Part shown: positions 19,847 to 31,056 of the stretch, piece by piece
Layout of the letters: each line of letters begins with the position of its first letter
Position numbering within the stretch: the first letter of the stretch is position 1
Assembly: GCA_946184695.1 (NCBI GenBank)
Contig: CAMHGK010000002.1
Span: 1 to 46,818, forward strand
Direction: 5' to 3'
Source: an uncultured Bacteroidales bacterium
Lineage (GTDB): Bacteria > Bacteroidota > Bacteroidia > Bacteroidales > Paludibacteraceae
DNA length: 46,818 nucleotides
Notes under the pieces: model-generated
Database searches by the model: none
The model's input: only the letters and a program-made list of their open reading frames with translations
What the model was told of the DNA's origin: nothing
Made by a program: the position numbers and the translations under genes

Positions 19847-20677
19847 ATGCGTAGTTTGCTCCAACTGTTAAGCAAGTACAGCATTCTACTGATGTTTTTG
19901 GCACTTGAAACACTGTCGTTGGTACTGATTGTTAGAAACAATGAGTATCAACGCAGTAGTTTTTTCTCGTCGGCAAATGTAGTGTCAGCATGGAGCTATG
20001 ATAAGTTGAGCAGAATAACGAGTTATTTTGGGTTACGGGCCGAAAACAGCGTACTACATGAGCAAAACACGGCTCTGCTTGAAGAGAACAACCGCCTTAG
20101 AAACGAGCTTGAGACTATAAAGTACGGATTGCCGGAAGGATATGTGATGGCCGATGCTGACAGGTCGTATATTGCGGCGAGGGTGATAAATATCAAGTCG
20201 AACAAACGTCGAAACTACCTGACAATTAACAAAGGAGAGAGAGACAGCGTAAGAGCTGACATGGGCGTGATAAATACCGATGGTGCAGTGGGCATAGTGA
20301 GCGTAGCGTCGAGCAGGTTTGCTGTGGTTATTCCGCTGATTAACACCAATATGCACTTGAGTTGCAAACTAAAGCGCCAGAATTGTATAGGACCGCTCAC
20401 ATGGGACGGCAAGGATTATAGGTTTGCCTACATGGAGGACATAGCCAAACATATAGAAGTGTCTAAGGGTGACACGATAGTTACGAGCGGCTACACTATG
20501 AACTTCCCGGAAGACTTGCCTGTAGGAATAGTGGAGGATGTAGCTACGTCGGAAAGTGATGCTTATCACAAGATAAAAGTGAGACTTGCCGTCAACTACA
20601 ACTCTATAAGGGATGTCACCGTTATAAAAAACAACACTTTCAGAGAACAGACCCTGTTAGAACAGACTGAGAAATGA
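19847..20677 (+). CDS. mreC: Rod shape-determining protein MreC
   Basis: Position between mreB and mreD; TM plus coiled coil plus beta domain (INTDGAVGIV, VTSGYTMNFPEDLPVGIVEDV). Confidence 0.93.
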   Translation: MRSLLQLLSKYSILLMFLALETLSLVLIVRNNEYQRSSFFSSANVVSAWSYDKLSRITSYFGLRAENSVLHEQNTALLEENNRLRNELETIKYGLPEGYVMADADRSYIAARVINIKSNKRRNYLTINKGERDSVRADMGVINTDGAVGIVSVASSRFAVVIPLINTNMHLSCKLKRQNCIGPLTWDGKDYRFAYMEDIAKHIEVSKGDTIVTSGYTMNFPEDLPVGIVEDVATSESDAYHKIKVRLAVNYNSIRDVTVIKNNTFREQTLLEQTEK

Positions 20678-21168
20678 ACTTATGGCTGAGCAACATACTG
20701 AGGTTTGTCATTTGCGTGCTGCTGCAAGTGCTAATCATTAACAATCTCAATCTCTTGGGATTGTGTACTCCATACGTATATATACTATTTTTGATATCGC
20801 TGCCCGCCCGTATTCCTCGATGGGCAGAGTTGCTCATCGGTGCTGCTACAGGTATTACTATCGATATCTTCTGCAACTCGATAGGTGTGAACATGGCAGC
20901 TTGTCTGCTTGTGGCATATCTCAGACCTCTTCTTATTGACAACTTGGTGACAGAGAAGGAGCGACTGACCGGCACTATCAATTCTACCGAGGTGGGAATG
21001 AGCGTATATTTGAGACTTATAGGCATACTTATCATACTTCATCATAGTGCAGTGGTGATGCTTGAAACCTTTAGTTTCCAGAATTTCCACCTGACACTTA
21101 TCAACATCGTATTAAGTTCAGCCATCACTTTTGCCATGTTGTCAGGCTACGAAATACTGCGCAGATAG
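20674..21168 (+). CDS. mreD: Rod shape-determining protein MreD
   Basis: Multi-TM protein overlapping the mreC stop by 4 nt; conserved context. Confidence 0.88.
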   Translation: MNLWLSNILRFVICVLLQVLIINNLNLLGLCTPYVYILFLISLPARIPRWAELLIGAATGITIDIFCNSIGVNMAACLLVAYLRPLLIDNLVTEKERLTGTINSTEVGMSVYLRLIGILIILHHSAVVMLETFSFQNFHLTLINIVLSSAITFAMLSGYEILRR

Positions 21169-21191
21169 ACTTTTGGAAGCAGTGAATTCAG

Positions 21192-23015
21192 ATGATCAAT
21201 GAGATATACTATAATCGGCGCTATGTCATCACGGGTATTACTATCGTGGTGGCTGTGATATTTGTAGCCAAGTTCTTCTCGTTGCAGATTATTGACAGGA
21301 AAAGCAAAGATCGTGCTGACAGCAATGCTATACTCAAACAGACGCTTTACCCGTCAAGGGGTTTGATATACGACCGCAATGGCCGACTGCTGGTATATAA
21401 TCAGCCGATATACGACGTGACGATGATTTTCAACGAGATGGGGAAAAATTTCGACACCATAGGTTTCTGCCAGACATTAGGCATAGACAGGGCTGAGTTT
21501 GAAGAACGCACACAACAAATCAGAAGCAAGAAAAACCGCAGTTTCAACAAATACACCTCGCAACTATTTCTCTCGCAGCTGACAGCAGAAGACATAGCAC
21601 AGCTGCAACAGACGCTGTATAAGTTTCCCGGGATATCAATTCGCAAGCGTACTCTACGCAACTATAGTTACATAGCTGCTGCACAGGTACTTGGCAGCGT
21701 AGGTGAGGTGTCGCAACAACATATAGACAACGACAGCTACTACACTGCCGGCGACTACATCGGACGCGACGGCATAGAGCGGACCTACGAAAAACACCTG
21801 AGAGGTGAGAAAGGAGTGGAGAAGCTACTTCGTGACTCGCGTGGTGTGATTCAAGGAAAGTACAAAGACGGCGAAGAAGACCTGCTTGCGGTGTCAGGCA
21901 GCAATTTGACACTTACTCTCGACATTGATCTACAACTGATAGCAGAGCAACTATTGGAAGGTAAAACAGGCAGTGCGGTAGCAATAGAACCAAAGACAGG
22001 CGAGATACTTGCCCTTGCCTCAGCACCGACATGGGATCCGCAGTTGCTCGTGGGCAAGTCGCGCAGCAAGAACTACAACCGACTTGCCTCCGACCCGCTC
22101 AAACCCCTATTCAACAGAGCCACACAAGCAACCTACCCTCCCGGCTCTACTTTCAAGACGCTGCAGGCGTTAGTCTGCCTGAGTGAGAACGCGATAACAC
22201 CCTACACGGCTTTTCCATGTTCGGGTAAGGCATCGAAGCCTATAGCCTGCACCCACTCGCACGGCTCACCAGTGACACTACTCGGGGCATTAGAGCAGAG
22301 CTGTAATCCTTATTTTTGGTATGCCTACAAAGATCTGTTAGAGAAAGATGGCGGTTGGAAGGACACAAAGGTCTTTCGCCGTAACTATGAGAGATGGAGA
22401 AGCATAGTGATGAGTGCAGGATTAGGACAGAAATTCGCAGACTCAGACCTGAGTGAGCAGTCTTCGGGAACCATTCCTACCACCTCTTACTACGACAAGC
22501 AATATCGTGGTGCCAACAACTGGCGAGCCTCCACTATCCGCTCAAATTCTATCGGACAGGGCGAGGTGTTGGTGACTCCGCTTCAGTTATGCAACATGGC
22601 AGCCATGATAGCCAACGACGGCTACTATATAACACCGCATCTGGTGAAAAACGATTCGATGCTATCGCACGTGCACAAGTCGAATATAGACAAGCGTCAT
22701 TTTGATATCGTCAAGCAGGGCATGGAGCGAGTGATGACTTTCGGTACAGGTCGATACTATCAAATAGAGAACATACGCATGGGCGGCAAGACGGGAACGG
22801 CGCAGGTATTTAACAAGAAAGATAATGCCCTTTTCATCGGCATAGCTCCCATAGATGACCCCAAGATAGTAGTTGCCGTGGTGGTGGAGAATATAGGTTT
22901 CGGTGCTACATGGGCTGCACCTATAGCCTCACTCATGATAGAACAATACCTCACAGACACTATAAGACGACAGGCACTGTTTGAAGAGAAAAAGAACTAC
23001 CACACCAATCAATAA
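21192..23015 (+). CDS. mrdA: Penicillin-binding protein 2
   Basis: YPSRGLIYDRNGRLL, YPPGSTFKT (SxxK), GGKTGTAQ (KTG). Confidence 0.96.
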   Translation: MINEIYYNRRYVITGITIVVAVIFVAKFFSLQIIDRKSKDRADSNAILKQTLYPSRGLIYDRNGRLLVYNQPIYDVTMIFNEMGKNFDTIGFCQTLGIDRAEFEERTQQIRSKKNRSFNKYTSQLFLSQLTAEDIAQLQQTLYKFPGISIRKRTLRNYSYIAAAQVLGSVGEVSQQHIDNDSYYTAGDYIGRDGIERTYEKHLRGEKGVEKLLRDSRGVIQGKYKDGEEDLLAVSGSNLTLTLDIDLQLIAEQLLEGKTGSAVAIEPKTGEILALASAPTWDPQLLVGKSRSKNYNRLASDPLKPLFNRATQATYPPGSTFKTLQALVCLSENAITPYTAFPCSGKASKPIACTHSHGSPVTLLGALEQSCNPYFWYAYKDLLEKDGGWKDTKVFRRNYERWRSIVMSAGLGQKFADSDLSEQSSGTIPTTSYYDKQYRGANNWRASTIRSNSIGQGEVLVTPLQLCNMAAMIANDGYYITPHLVKNDSMLSHVHKSNIDKRHFDIVKQGMERVMTFGTGRYYQIENIRMGGKTGTAQVFNKKDNALFIGIAPIDDPKIVVAVVVENIGFGATWAAPIASLMIEQYLTDTIRRQALFEEKKNYHTNQ

Positions 23016-23027
23016 GAACCGACAAAA

Positions 23028-24476
23028 GTGGATAGACGCAACAACATAATATCATCTATCGATTGGATATGCATTGTCATGTATTTGGCGATGTCGTTTT
23101 TCGGCTGGATGAACATATATGGCGCCACTTACACATTTGACCAGACCTCGATATTCAGTCTGAGCAATCCGGCAGGCAAGCAGTTTCTGTGGATGTGCTT
23201 GTCGTTTTTACTGGCCCTTCTGATACTCATCATCGACCCTCGTACCTACCAGACCATAGCTTACGTACTTTATGCGGTATGGATAGTCCTGCTGATAGTC
23301 ACTGCGTTTATTGCCAAAGACACTAAGGGTTCGTTAGCATGGATAAACATAGGTCCGCTGCGTTTTCAGCCGGCAGAGATTGCCAAATGTATAACGGCAC
23401 TATGCCTTGCCAAATGGATGGGCAGGTATGAATACAAAATACGCAATTGGCGCGACTTGGTAGTACCACTACTGATTGTAATAGTTCCAATGATGATAAT
23501 CATGGTATTGGAAAAAGAGACGGGTACGGCACTTGTGTTTGCAGCATTCATCTTAGTACTGTATCGTGAGGGTATGTCGGGCTACGTACTATGGGCAGGA
23601 GTGGCAGCAGTGGTACTGTTTGTAGTGAGCATAAAATTCAGCGGTATTGCCCTACCCTTTGGCACAGGAAATGCAGGAGTGTTGATAGCCTCACTACTGA
23701 CAATAGCTGTGGCATGCATACTTATGCTCAAACTGGCGCAACTCAAACGCGAAACACTAATTCTAATCGGAGCAATAACACTTATTTATGGAATATCGCT
23801 GATAGTCAATATCTGGCACCAAGTGAACTTCAACATAGTATCGATTGTTGCTACGGCTATCAGCGGACTGTTTGTATTAGTGATGAGTACTCAACACCGA
23901 GGCAAGGGACTATGGCTGGTGACAGTGTTTGTGATTGGAGCTATTGTGTTTTGTCAGTTGAGTGTCGGTATATTTGAGAAACTGCCTCAGCATCAACGCA
24001 AGCGCATAGAAGTTACGCTGAAGATTAAAGAGGACGCCGGAATAGAATACAATGTAAAACAAGCTCATATAGCTATCGGTTCAGGAGGATTTACCGGCAA
24101 AGGCTACAAACAAGGTACTCAGACAAAACTGCGCTTCGTACCAGAACAGCACACCGATTTCATCATAAGTACGGTAGGCGAAGAATTCGGTTTTTTAGGC
24201 ACTTTTGCGGTAGTTGTGGTTTATATGCTTTTCATACTTCGCCTGATTTATTTGGCAGAACGGCAAAAGGATATGTTTAGTCAGATTTACGGCTACAGCG
24301 TAGCATGCATATTCCTCATACACTTTACAATAAACATCGGAATGGTACTTGGATTCTTACCTGTAATAGGAATTCCTCTGCCATTTTATAGCTACGGCGG
24401 CAGCTCTATGCTTGGATTTACACTGCTGCTTTTTATCTTCCTTAAATTAGACGCCACAAGAGTAGAAAAACTATAG
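23028..24476 (+). CDS. rodA: Rod shape-determining protein RodA (SEDS)
   Basis: Multi-[42 protein letters not shown]. Confidence 0.95.
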   Translation: MDRRNNIISSIDWICIVMYLAMSFFGWMNIYGATYTFDQTSIFSLSNPAGKQFLWMCLSFLLALLILIIDPRTYQTIAYVLYAVWIVLLIVTAFIAKDTKGSLAWINIGPLRFQPAEIAKCITALCLAKWMGRYEYKIRNWRDLVVPLLIVIVPMMIIMVLEKETGTALVFAAFILVLYREGMSGYVLWAGVAAVVLFVVSIKFSGIALPFGTGNAGVLIASLLTIAVACILMLKLAQLKRETLILIGAITLIYGISLIVNIWHQVNFNIVSIVATAISGLFVLVMSTQHRGKGLWLVTVFVIGAIVFCQLSVGIFEKLPQHQRKRIEVTLKIKEDAGIEYNVKQAHIAIGSGGFTGKGYKQGTQTKLRFVPEQHTDFIISTVGEEFGFLGTFAVVVVYMLFILRLIYLAERQKDMFSQIYGYSVACIFLIHFTINIGMVLGFLPVIGIPLPFYSYGGSSMLGFTLLLFIFLKLDATRVEKL

Positions 24477-24499
24477 TTACACCTAGACAAAACATATAC

Positions 24500-26383
24500 A
24501 TGAACAGACCTTTATTCAAATATGACATCGTTGTTGTAGGCGCCGGTCATGCAGGCGTCGAAGCAGCATCGGCAGCAGCCAAATTAGGCAGCAAGACACT
24601 GCTTATCACAATGGATATGAATAAGATAGCTCAGATGAGTTGTAATCCCGCGATAGGTGGAATAGCTAAAGGTCAGATAGTCAGAGAGATTGATGCGTTA
24701 GGGGGTAAGATGGGAATAGTGACCGACCGAAGCGCAATACAATTCAGGATGCTCAACAGATCGAAGGGACCGGCAATGTGGAGTCCGCGTAGTCAAAGCG
24801 ACAGAAAGCAGTACATAGAACAGTGGGTCATAGAGCTGAGCAATACGGAAAACCTAAATATCTGGCAGGACACAGTTTGCGGTCTGATAGTTAACGAGGG
24901 GAGAGTGGAGGGCGTTAGAACGGTATTGGGCATAGAAATAAGTGCAGGAGCCGTCGTTCTGACCAATGGTACGTTTCTTAATGGTCTGCTTCATTTCGGC
25001 AGAGCTCAGGTGAGTGGTGGCAGAATATCAGAACCGGCCGCAACCGGACTGACTGAGCAACTCAGAGCCTTGGGCTTCAGGTCAGACCGCATGAAGACCG
25101 GCACCCCTTGCAGAATCGACAAACGCTCTATCGATTTTAAAAAGCTCACTGAACAGCAAGGAGATGAAGATGAACATAAGTTCTCTTTTCTGCCGACTGA
25201 GAAGCGCCGACTCAAGCAAATGAGTTGCTACATCACCTACACCAACAATAACACACACCGGATTATCCGCGACAACCTGAGTGAAAGTCCGATGTACAAC
25301 GGTCAGATACACAGCATTGGTCCGCGATATTGTCCGAGCATAGAGACTAAGATTGTAACTTTTGCAGATAAAGAGGCACATCAGCTGTTTATCGAGCCTG
25401 AGGGGGTTGATTCCAACGAGTACTATCTGAACGGTTTTTCTTCGTCACTGCCAGTGAATGTCCAGTTGGACGCTATTCACAGCATTGTGGGATTAGAAAA
25501 TGCAGTACTATACCGTCCGGGCTATGCTATCGAATATGACTTCTTTGATCCGCTTCAGCTAAAAGCCACATTAGAGACCAAACTAATCAGCAACCTCTAT
25601 TTTGCCGGTCAGATTAACGGAACCACCGGATACGAGGAAGCTGCCGGTCAGGGGTTGGTGGCAGGCGTAAATGCCCATGCCAAACTCAACGGCATGGAGC
25701 CGTTTGTCCTTCATAGAGACGAGTCGTACATAGGAGTCCTGATTGACGATTTGATAAGCAAGGGTGTGGATGAGCCATACAGAATGTTTACATCAAGAGC
25801 AGAATACAGAATACTTCTGCGTCAGGACAATGCAGATGCTCGTCTGACAGAGAAAGCAATAAGTATAGGTCTTGCAAGCAAGCAAAGGGAGGCTGTCTTC
25901 CGTCAGAAGCAGCAAGACTGCACGGAGCTGACCGAGTTGCTGAGAAGCACAAGTGTCAGAGGCGAGCAAGTAAACTCGTACCTTGAATCAAAAGGATATG
26001 GAGAGTTGCGGCAGCGTTGCAGCTTGGAGGAGTTGCTCCTGCGTCCGTTTGTTGAACTGACAGAACTAAAAGATTTAGTCGCAGAGCTGGAGCAGGCGAC
26101 AGACAGGTTTGGAGTACTGGCAGAAGAAGTGAGCGAGGCTGTTGAAATAGAAGTTAAATATAAGGGATATATTGACAGAGAGCGCCTGAGTGCCGAAAAG
26201 TTGCGCAGATTAGAGAACATACAGATACCTGAGAATTTCGACTACGATTCAGTTCAGTCGCTATCAACGGAAGCGCGCCAAAAACTCAGCCGCATCCGTC
26301 CGACGAGCATTGGTCAGGCAAACCGTATTCCGGGCATCAGTCCTAATGACATTAGCGTGCTATTGATACTTATGGGACGATAA
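24500..26383 (+). CDS. mnmG: tRNA U34 carboxymethylaminomethyltransferase MnmG (GidA)
   Basis: [61 protein letters not shown]. Confidence 0.97.
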   Translation: MNRPLFKYDIVVVGAGHAGVEAASAAAKLGSKTLLITMDMNKIAQMSCNPAIGGIAKGQIVREIDALGGKMGIVTDRSAIQFRMLNRSKGPAMWSPRSQSDRKQYIEQWVIELSNTENLNIWQDTVCGLIVNEGRVEGVRTVLGIEISAGAVVLTNGTFLNGLLHFGRAQVSGGRISEPAATGLTEQLRALGFRSDRMKTGTPCRIDKRSIDFKKLTEQQGDEDEHKFSFLPTEKRRLKQMSCYITYTNNNTHRIIRDNLSESPMYNGQIHSIGPRYCPSIETKIVTFADKEAHQLFIEPEGVDSNEYYLNGFSSSLPVNVQLDAIHSIVGLENAVLYRPGYAIEYDFFDPLQLKATLETKLISNLYFAGQINGTTGYEEAAGQGLVAGVNAHAKLNGMEPFVLHRDESYIGVLIDDLISKGVDEPYRMFTSRAEYRILLRQDNADARLTEKAISIGLASKQREAVFRQKQQDCTELTELLRSTSVRGEQVNSYLESKGYGELRQRCSLEELLLRPFVELTELKDLVAELEQATDRFGVLAEEVSEAVEIEVKYKGYIDRERLSAEKLRRLENIQIPENFDYDSVQSLSTEARQKLSRIRPTSIGQANRIPGISPNDISVLLILMGR

Positions 26384-26399
26384 TGTTCCACGTGGAACA
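26384..26399. promoter_or_regulatory. parS: Candidate parS (ParB-binding) site
   Basis: TGTTCCACGTGGAACA, perfect 16-bp palindrome matching TGTTNCACGTGNAACA, directly after the mnmG stop codon. Confidence 0.75.
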
Positions 26400-26444
26400 A
26401 TTTATATAGTATCTTACATTTGTCAGGTATAACTAAATAATAAA

Positions 26445-28322
26445 ATGAAAATAGCAAACGAACATATAGAACATATCCTGAATGGACTTCCAAGCAAACC
26501 CGGGGTGTATCAGTACTTCGATGAAAATGGAGTAGTTATATACGTAGGCAAAGCAAAAAACTTAAAAAACAGAGTAAGCAGTTATTTTCAGACAAAAGAC
26601 AAACCGCTGAAAACAGCCAATTTGGTAAGGAATATAAGAGATATAAGATACATCGTAGTGGAATCGGAGCAAGATGCTTTTTTGCTTGAAAATAACCTGA
26701 TAAAACAATATCAACCACACTACAATATACTACTGAAAGACGGAAAGAGCTATCCATCAATATGCATAACGAAAGAAGAATTTCCCAGAGTATTTAAGAC
26801 AAGACAAATAAACAGGCAAACCGGAGAATACTATGGACCTTTCAGCTACGCTGAGACAGTAGATCTGGTACTGGAACTCATACACGAGCTCTACCCTATC
26901 AGAACTTGCAAATTAGGAATTACACAGCAAAGTATAGAAAACAAGAAACATAAGGTATGCCTAAAATACCACATACAAAAATGTTGCGGCATTTGCGAGG
27001 GGAAATGCACAAAGGAGCAATATAACGAATATATCGACGACATACGAAAGATAATCAAAGGTGATGCTGCGCAAATAAGCGATCGACTGCAAACAGAAAT
27101 GAAAAGCCTCGCAGAACAGATGGAATATGAAAAAGCTGAACAAATAAAGAGAAAATACTTACTCGTCGAAAAGTTCCGCAGTAAAACAATCATCACAAAC
27201 ACGGCCAAAAGAAACGTAGAAATATACGGCTATGAGCAAAACAACGACAATGCGTTTGTAAGCGTACTCCGGGTACACAACGGCTCAATTATACAAGGAC
27301 AGGTAATGGAGCTAAGAAGAAACTTAGACGAGACAAAAGAAGAAATACTAAGCTATGCCATAAAACGACTTAGAGAAAAACTAAGCGAAAGCATGGGTGG
27401 TGACAGCGAAGAATACAAAGACATAATAGTACCATTTTTGCCGGATACCAGCTACGATGACTGCAAGTATAGTACACCACAAACAGGTGAAAGAAAGAAA
27501 CTGCTAAAGCTTGCTCAGCAAAACGTAGCACAATATATACAAGACAAACAACGCTCAGAAGACAAACTGAATCCGGAGCAAAAAAACGAAAGAATACTAC
27601 AACGATTACAGGAACTGCTGAAACTACCAGCACTTCCTAAAATAATTGAGAGCTTTGACAACTCCAACATACAAGGAACTGACGCAGTGGCATCGTGCAT
27701 AGTAATCAGCAATGGTATCTTCGATAAAAGCAATTACAGAAAATACAATATCAAAACGGTGCATGGAGCCGATGACTACGCAAGTATGCGCGAGATAGCA
27801 TTCAGACGATATAAAGTGTTCAGCCAACAGCTGAGCGAAGAAGACAAACGCAGCGATGACAATAGCCACCACCCCCTACCCGACCTCATCCTTGCCGACG
27901 GAGGCAAAGGACAGATGGAAGCACTAAGAGAGGTAATAGAAGACAGACTTGGTCTTAGTATTCCAATAGCCGGAATGGTAAAAGACGACCGTCACCGCAC
28001 TGCAGGTCTGCTCTACGGCAATCCAGCGAACTTCATTCAGCTGAAAGCCACCGATGAATTATTCCTATTCCTTACGCGAGTGCAAGATGAGGTACACAGG
28101 TACGCTATCGGATTCCACAGAGACAAGCGCTCAAAGAGTCATTTGAGAAGTGAACTGACTGAGATAAAAGGAATCGGCGAGAAGACACAAAAACAACTCA
28201 TAGCACACTTCAAAAGTATAAAAAGCATCAGAACGGCAGAATTCAATGAGTTAGAAAAAACGATAGGAACAAGCAAAGCTACAGTGATTTATGAGTATTT
28301 TCATGGTAATTTAAGCCGCTGA
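26445..28322 (+). CDS. uvrC: Excinuclease ABC subunit C
   Basis: LPSKPGVYQYFDENGVVIYVGKAKNLKNRVSSYF, DNSNIQGTDAVASCIV, LILADGGKGQ, C-terminal HhH (LTEIKGIGEKTQKQLI). Confidence 0.97.
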   Translation: MKIANEHIEHILNGLPSKPGVYQYFDENGVVIYVGKAKNLKNRVSSYFQTKDKPLKTANLVRNIRDIRYIVVESEQDAFLLENNLIKQYQPHYNILLKDGKSYPSICITKEEFPRVFKTRQINRQTGEYYGPFSYAETVDLVLELIHELYPIRTCKLGITQQSIENKKHKVCLKYHIQKCCGICEGKCTKEQYNEYIDDIRKIIKGDAAQISDRLQTEMKSLAEQMEYEKAEQIKRKYLLVEKFRSKTIITNTAKRNVEIYGYEQNNDNAFVSVLRVHNGSIIQGQVMELRRNLDETKEEILSYAIKRLREKLSESMGGDSEEYKDIIVPFLPDTSYDDCKYSTPQTGERKKLLKLAQQNVAQYIQDKQRSEDKLNPEQKNERILQRLQELLKLPALPKIIESFDNSNIQGTDAVASCIVISNGIFDKSNYRKYNIKTVHGADDYASMREIAFRRYKVFSQQLSEEDKRSDDNSHHPLPDLILADGGKGQMEALREVIEDRLGLSIPIAGMVKDDRHRTAGLLYGNPANFIQLKATDELFLFLTRVQDEVHRYAIGFHRDKRSKSHLRSELTEIKGIGEKTQKQLIAHFKSIKSIRTAEFNELEKTIGTSKATVIYEYFHGNLSR

Positions 28323-28379
28323 GAATTTAATTTTTGTATTATGGATAGACTATTGACCAAAAAATAAAACGGAAATATA

Positions 28380-28811
28380 ATGAAAAAATACGAACTTAGC
28401 AAATCAGGAGAATTTTACACTCTGACTGATGAGAATGGACAGAAAACAGAATTCAGCAAATTGGTGGAAGGAAAAAAAGTAGTGGCATTTTTAGGACAAA
28501 TGGGAGCAGGAAAAACCACGCTGATAAAACAGATATGCCAAAGTTTAGGAACAGCAGATGTGGTCAACTCGCCTACATTTGCCATAGTAAACGTATATGA
28601 ATATGACAACGGTGAGATTTATCATTTCGATTGCTACAGACTCAAAAATTTAGAGGAGGCATTGGACTTCGGCGCAGAAGAATATATCAACTCCGGCGAA
28701 CTCTGCCTTATAGAATGGCCAGAGGTGATAAGCAGACTATTGCCGGAAGACACCCGTACCATAAGTATAGAGGAAAAAGATGGTAAAAGAATAGTAACCA
28801 TTAAAGACTAA
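28380..28811 (+). CDS. tsaE: tRNA threonylcarbamoyladenosine biosynthesis ATPase TsaE
   Basis: FLGQMGAGKTTLIKQICQSLG, NSPTFAIVNVYE, HFDCYRL, LIEWPE. Confidence 0.95.
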   Translation: MKKYELSKSGEFYTLTDENGQKTEFSKLVEGKKVVAFLGQMGAGKTTLIKQICQSLGTADVVNSPTFAIVNVYEYDNGEIYHFDCYRLKNLEEALDFGAEEYINSGELCLIEWPEVISRLLPEDTRTISIEEKDGKRIVTIKD

Positions 28812-28812
28812 A

Positions 28813-29889
28813 ATGCAGATAGCAAAATACATACTGAGTATTTTCCTGATAATGGGAATAATAACAAGCAACTGCCAGGCTGCCGAAACGAACAATGTCA
28901 GCCGACAGTATGCAAAAAACTATAGTAAAAAAAAGTATAGCAAAAAAGGCAGCAGTAAAAAGGGAAATGCTAAAAAAATAAACAAGGGCAATGCTAACAT
29001 TAAAAAACCAGACAGCAGCAAAAGCGTAAAAGGCAAAACAGCGAGTCAGACAACAGAAAAGCAAACTGGTGATATCAAGAACGATACAATAGAATTTAGC
29101 ATTGCACGGCAAGAAAGCAAACCATTTGCTGAGAATAACATCCTTCATGAAAATATCTTGCAAATAAGCGGAGGGTGGTCCAAGACGCATGACATGTATC
29201 TGAGTCCGCTCGTATATACAGGCTTTCAGCACAATCTGAGCAACGAATGGTGGCAGATGCTAAGAAAGAACGATAACTTTGGTCACGTAGGTAGGGTGGA
29301 AGTGACCTACGGCAAGCAGCGAAACAATGCACACTCAAGCGATGCCTACCTATCAAGCAACGGATTGCAATACCTGAGTGTAGAGGGTGGCTGGGGATTT
29401 TTCTCGAAACATAGCAGCCAATACTTACAGCTGATGGTGGGTCCGTATATAGGTGCCAACATCAACGTGAAACAAATTTATAGTTCTTACAACAAACCCG
29501 TATCAGCAGATGTGGCGGCAGACCTTAGTTTGATGTTTTCTATTGGTACCACTCTGCAAGCCAAGAACACAAGCTACCGACTAAGATATTTAGCATATCT
29601 AAACGTAATAGGAGCACAGTTTTTGCCTGATTTTTGGCAGTCGTATTACGAATTGGAAAAGACATGGGCAAAACAAATCCGATTCTCTTATATAGGTGCG
29701 AGAATCAACCTCAGACACGAAATAAGCCTTGATATGCAACTTCCACACACAACATGGCGAGTGGCGGTAAGACACGAATATATAGACTATGGCACCAACA
29801 ATATGAGAATAAAAAACGAGAATATAAGCATAGTACTCGGCGCAATTTTCAACTATAAGATAGAAGGAAAAGTAAGATTTACAATGTAG
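28813..29889 (+). CDS. Secreted/outer-membrane beta-barrel-like protein with Lys/Ser-rich N-terminal segment
   Basis: Signal peptide, then KNYSKKKYSKKGSSKKGNAKKINKGNANIKKPDSSKSVKGK, then a strand-rich C-terminal domain. Confidence 0.55.
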   Translation: MQIAKYILSIFLIMGIITSNCQAAETNNVSRQYAKNYSKKKYSKKGSSKKGNAKKINKGNANIKKPDSSKSVKGKTASQTTEKQTGDIKNDTIEFSIARQESKPFAENNILHENILQISGGWSKTHDMYLSPLVYTGFQHNLSNEWWQMLRKNDNFGHVGRVEVTYGKQRNNAHSSDAYLSSNGLQYLSVEGGWGFFSKHSSQYLQLMVGPYIGANINVKQIYSSYNKPVSADVAADLSLMFSIGTTLQAKNTSYRLRYLAYLNVIGAQFLPDFWQSYYELEKTWAKQIRFSYIGARINLRHEISLDMQLPHTTWRVAVRHEYIDYGTNNMRIKNENISIVLGAIFNYKIEGKVRFTM

Positions 29890-29902
29890 CAAAATCACAT
29901 AA

Positions 29903-30943
29903 ATGATAAACAAGTATTACATAGTAACGTTATGTTTGGCAATAGCAGTGTTGCAGATGAGTTGTATTTCCGGCAACAACCCTACAGATAATACCGCCGC
30001 AGGAAATATGCACTCGCTTTGGACAACGTTAGATGAGCGCTACTGCTACTTCGATGAGAAACAAATCGACTGGGACTCTGTTTATAATGTATATTCAGCA
30101 AAAGTGAAGAGAATAGAAAAAGACGATGAGCATGCACTATTCGACACGCTTTCAGCGATGGTCAACTGTCTGAGAGACGGACACGTGAATCTTGTTAGTC
30201 CATTTGATATGTCACACTACACCGATTTCTATTCCCTTTATCCGCACAACTTCTCCTCTACCCTACTCTATAGCAAGTATCTAAGCAATTACAGAACAGC
30301 CGGCTCGCTCATCTATGCTACAATAGATGGCGATTACGGATATATTCGTTGTTCAAGTTTTGCTGACAGCTTTAGCCAGCTCAACTTATATTATGTACTT
30401 TCTTATTTAGTGAGGGAGAAGTCGTGCAAGGGCCTGATAGTGGATGTAAGAGACAACACGGGCGGAAGTATAGAAAACGCTTTGCAACTTGCATCGGTCT
30501 TTTTTGCTTCAGATACCACAATAGGCTATACGCAGCACAAGACGGGCAAGCGTCACAGCGATTTTTCTAAACCTGAACCCATAAAAATCAGCAAGAAAGA
30601 CTATTCAGGTATGTATGTTGGTCTGCCTGTTGCAGTGCTCACCAACAGGCTAAGTTATTCGGCTACTAACCTATTTGCCTGCGCAATGAAGTCGTGCGAC
30701 AAATGTACTATCATAGGCGACCGAACAGGAGGTGGAGGCGGCATACCTCTAAGTTACGAACTACCAAACGGCTGGCTAATACGCTTCTCATCGGTCAAGA
30801 TGACAGACACTGAGCATAAGTCGATAGAGGACGGAATAGAACCCGACATCAAAATCGACCTTATATCTACAGATGTGGATGATATCATAGAAGAAGCTAA
30901 AAAGCAGATAGACAGTTTTTCGCAACAACAGAACAAACAATAG
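29903..30943 (+). CDS. S41-family (C-terminal processing-like) peptidase, lipoprotein
   Basis: Lipobox-like LQMSCISGN; LRDGHVNL; GLIVDVRDNTGGSIENA; VLTNRLSYSATNLFA; IGDRTGGGGGIP. Confidence 0.83.
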   Translation: MINKYYIVTLCLAIAVLQMSCISGNNPTDNTAAGNMHSLWTTLDERYCYFDEKQIDWDSVYNVYSAKVKRIEKDDEHALFDTLSAMVNCLRDGHVNLVSPFDMSHYTDFYSLYPHNFSSTLLYSKYLSNYRTAGSLIYATIDGDYGYIRCSSFADSFSQLNLYYVLSYLVREKSCKGLIVDVRDNTGGSIENALQLASVFFASDTTIGYTQHKTGKRHSDFSKPEPIKISKKDYSGMYVGLPVAVLTNRLSYSATNLFACAMKSCDKCTIIGDRTGGGGGIPLSYELPNGWLIRFSSVKMTDTEHKSIEDGIEPDIKIDLISTDVDDIIEEAKKQIDSFSQQQNKQ

Positions 30944-31056
30944 AACAAACAACAGAGAAAATAATAACAGATAATATACTATTAGAGCTATTCTAAAAAA
31001 CATACCTTTTTTTAGTTTCCGCAATAAAAAATACCAACCTAAATAACAATACAACT

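Noticed and set aside
26400-29900. Apparent rise in A-rich codons (AAA, AGA, ATA) from uvrC to the beta-barrel-like gene, considered as horizontal transfer
   Set aside because: The genes are core housekeeping (uvrC, tsaE), there are no mobile genes or boundaries, and I could not compute composition statistics.
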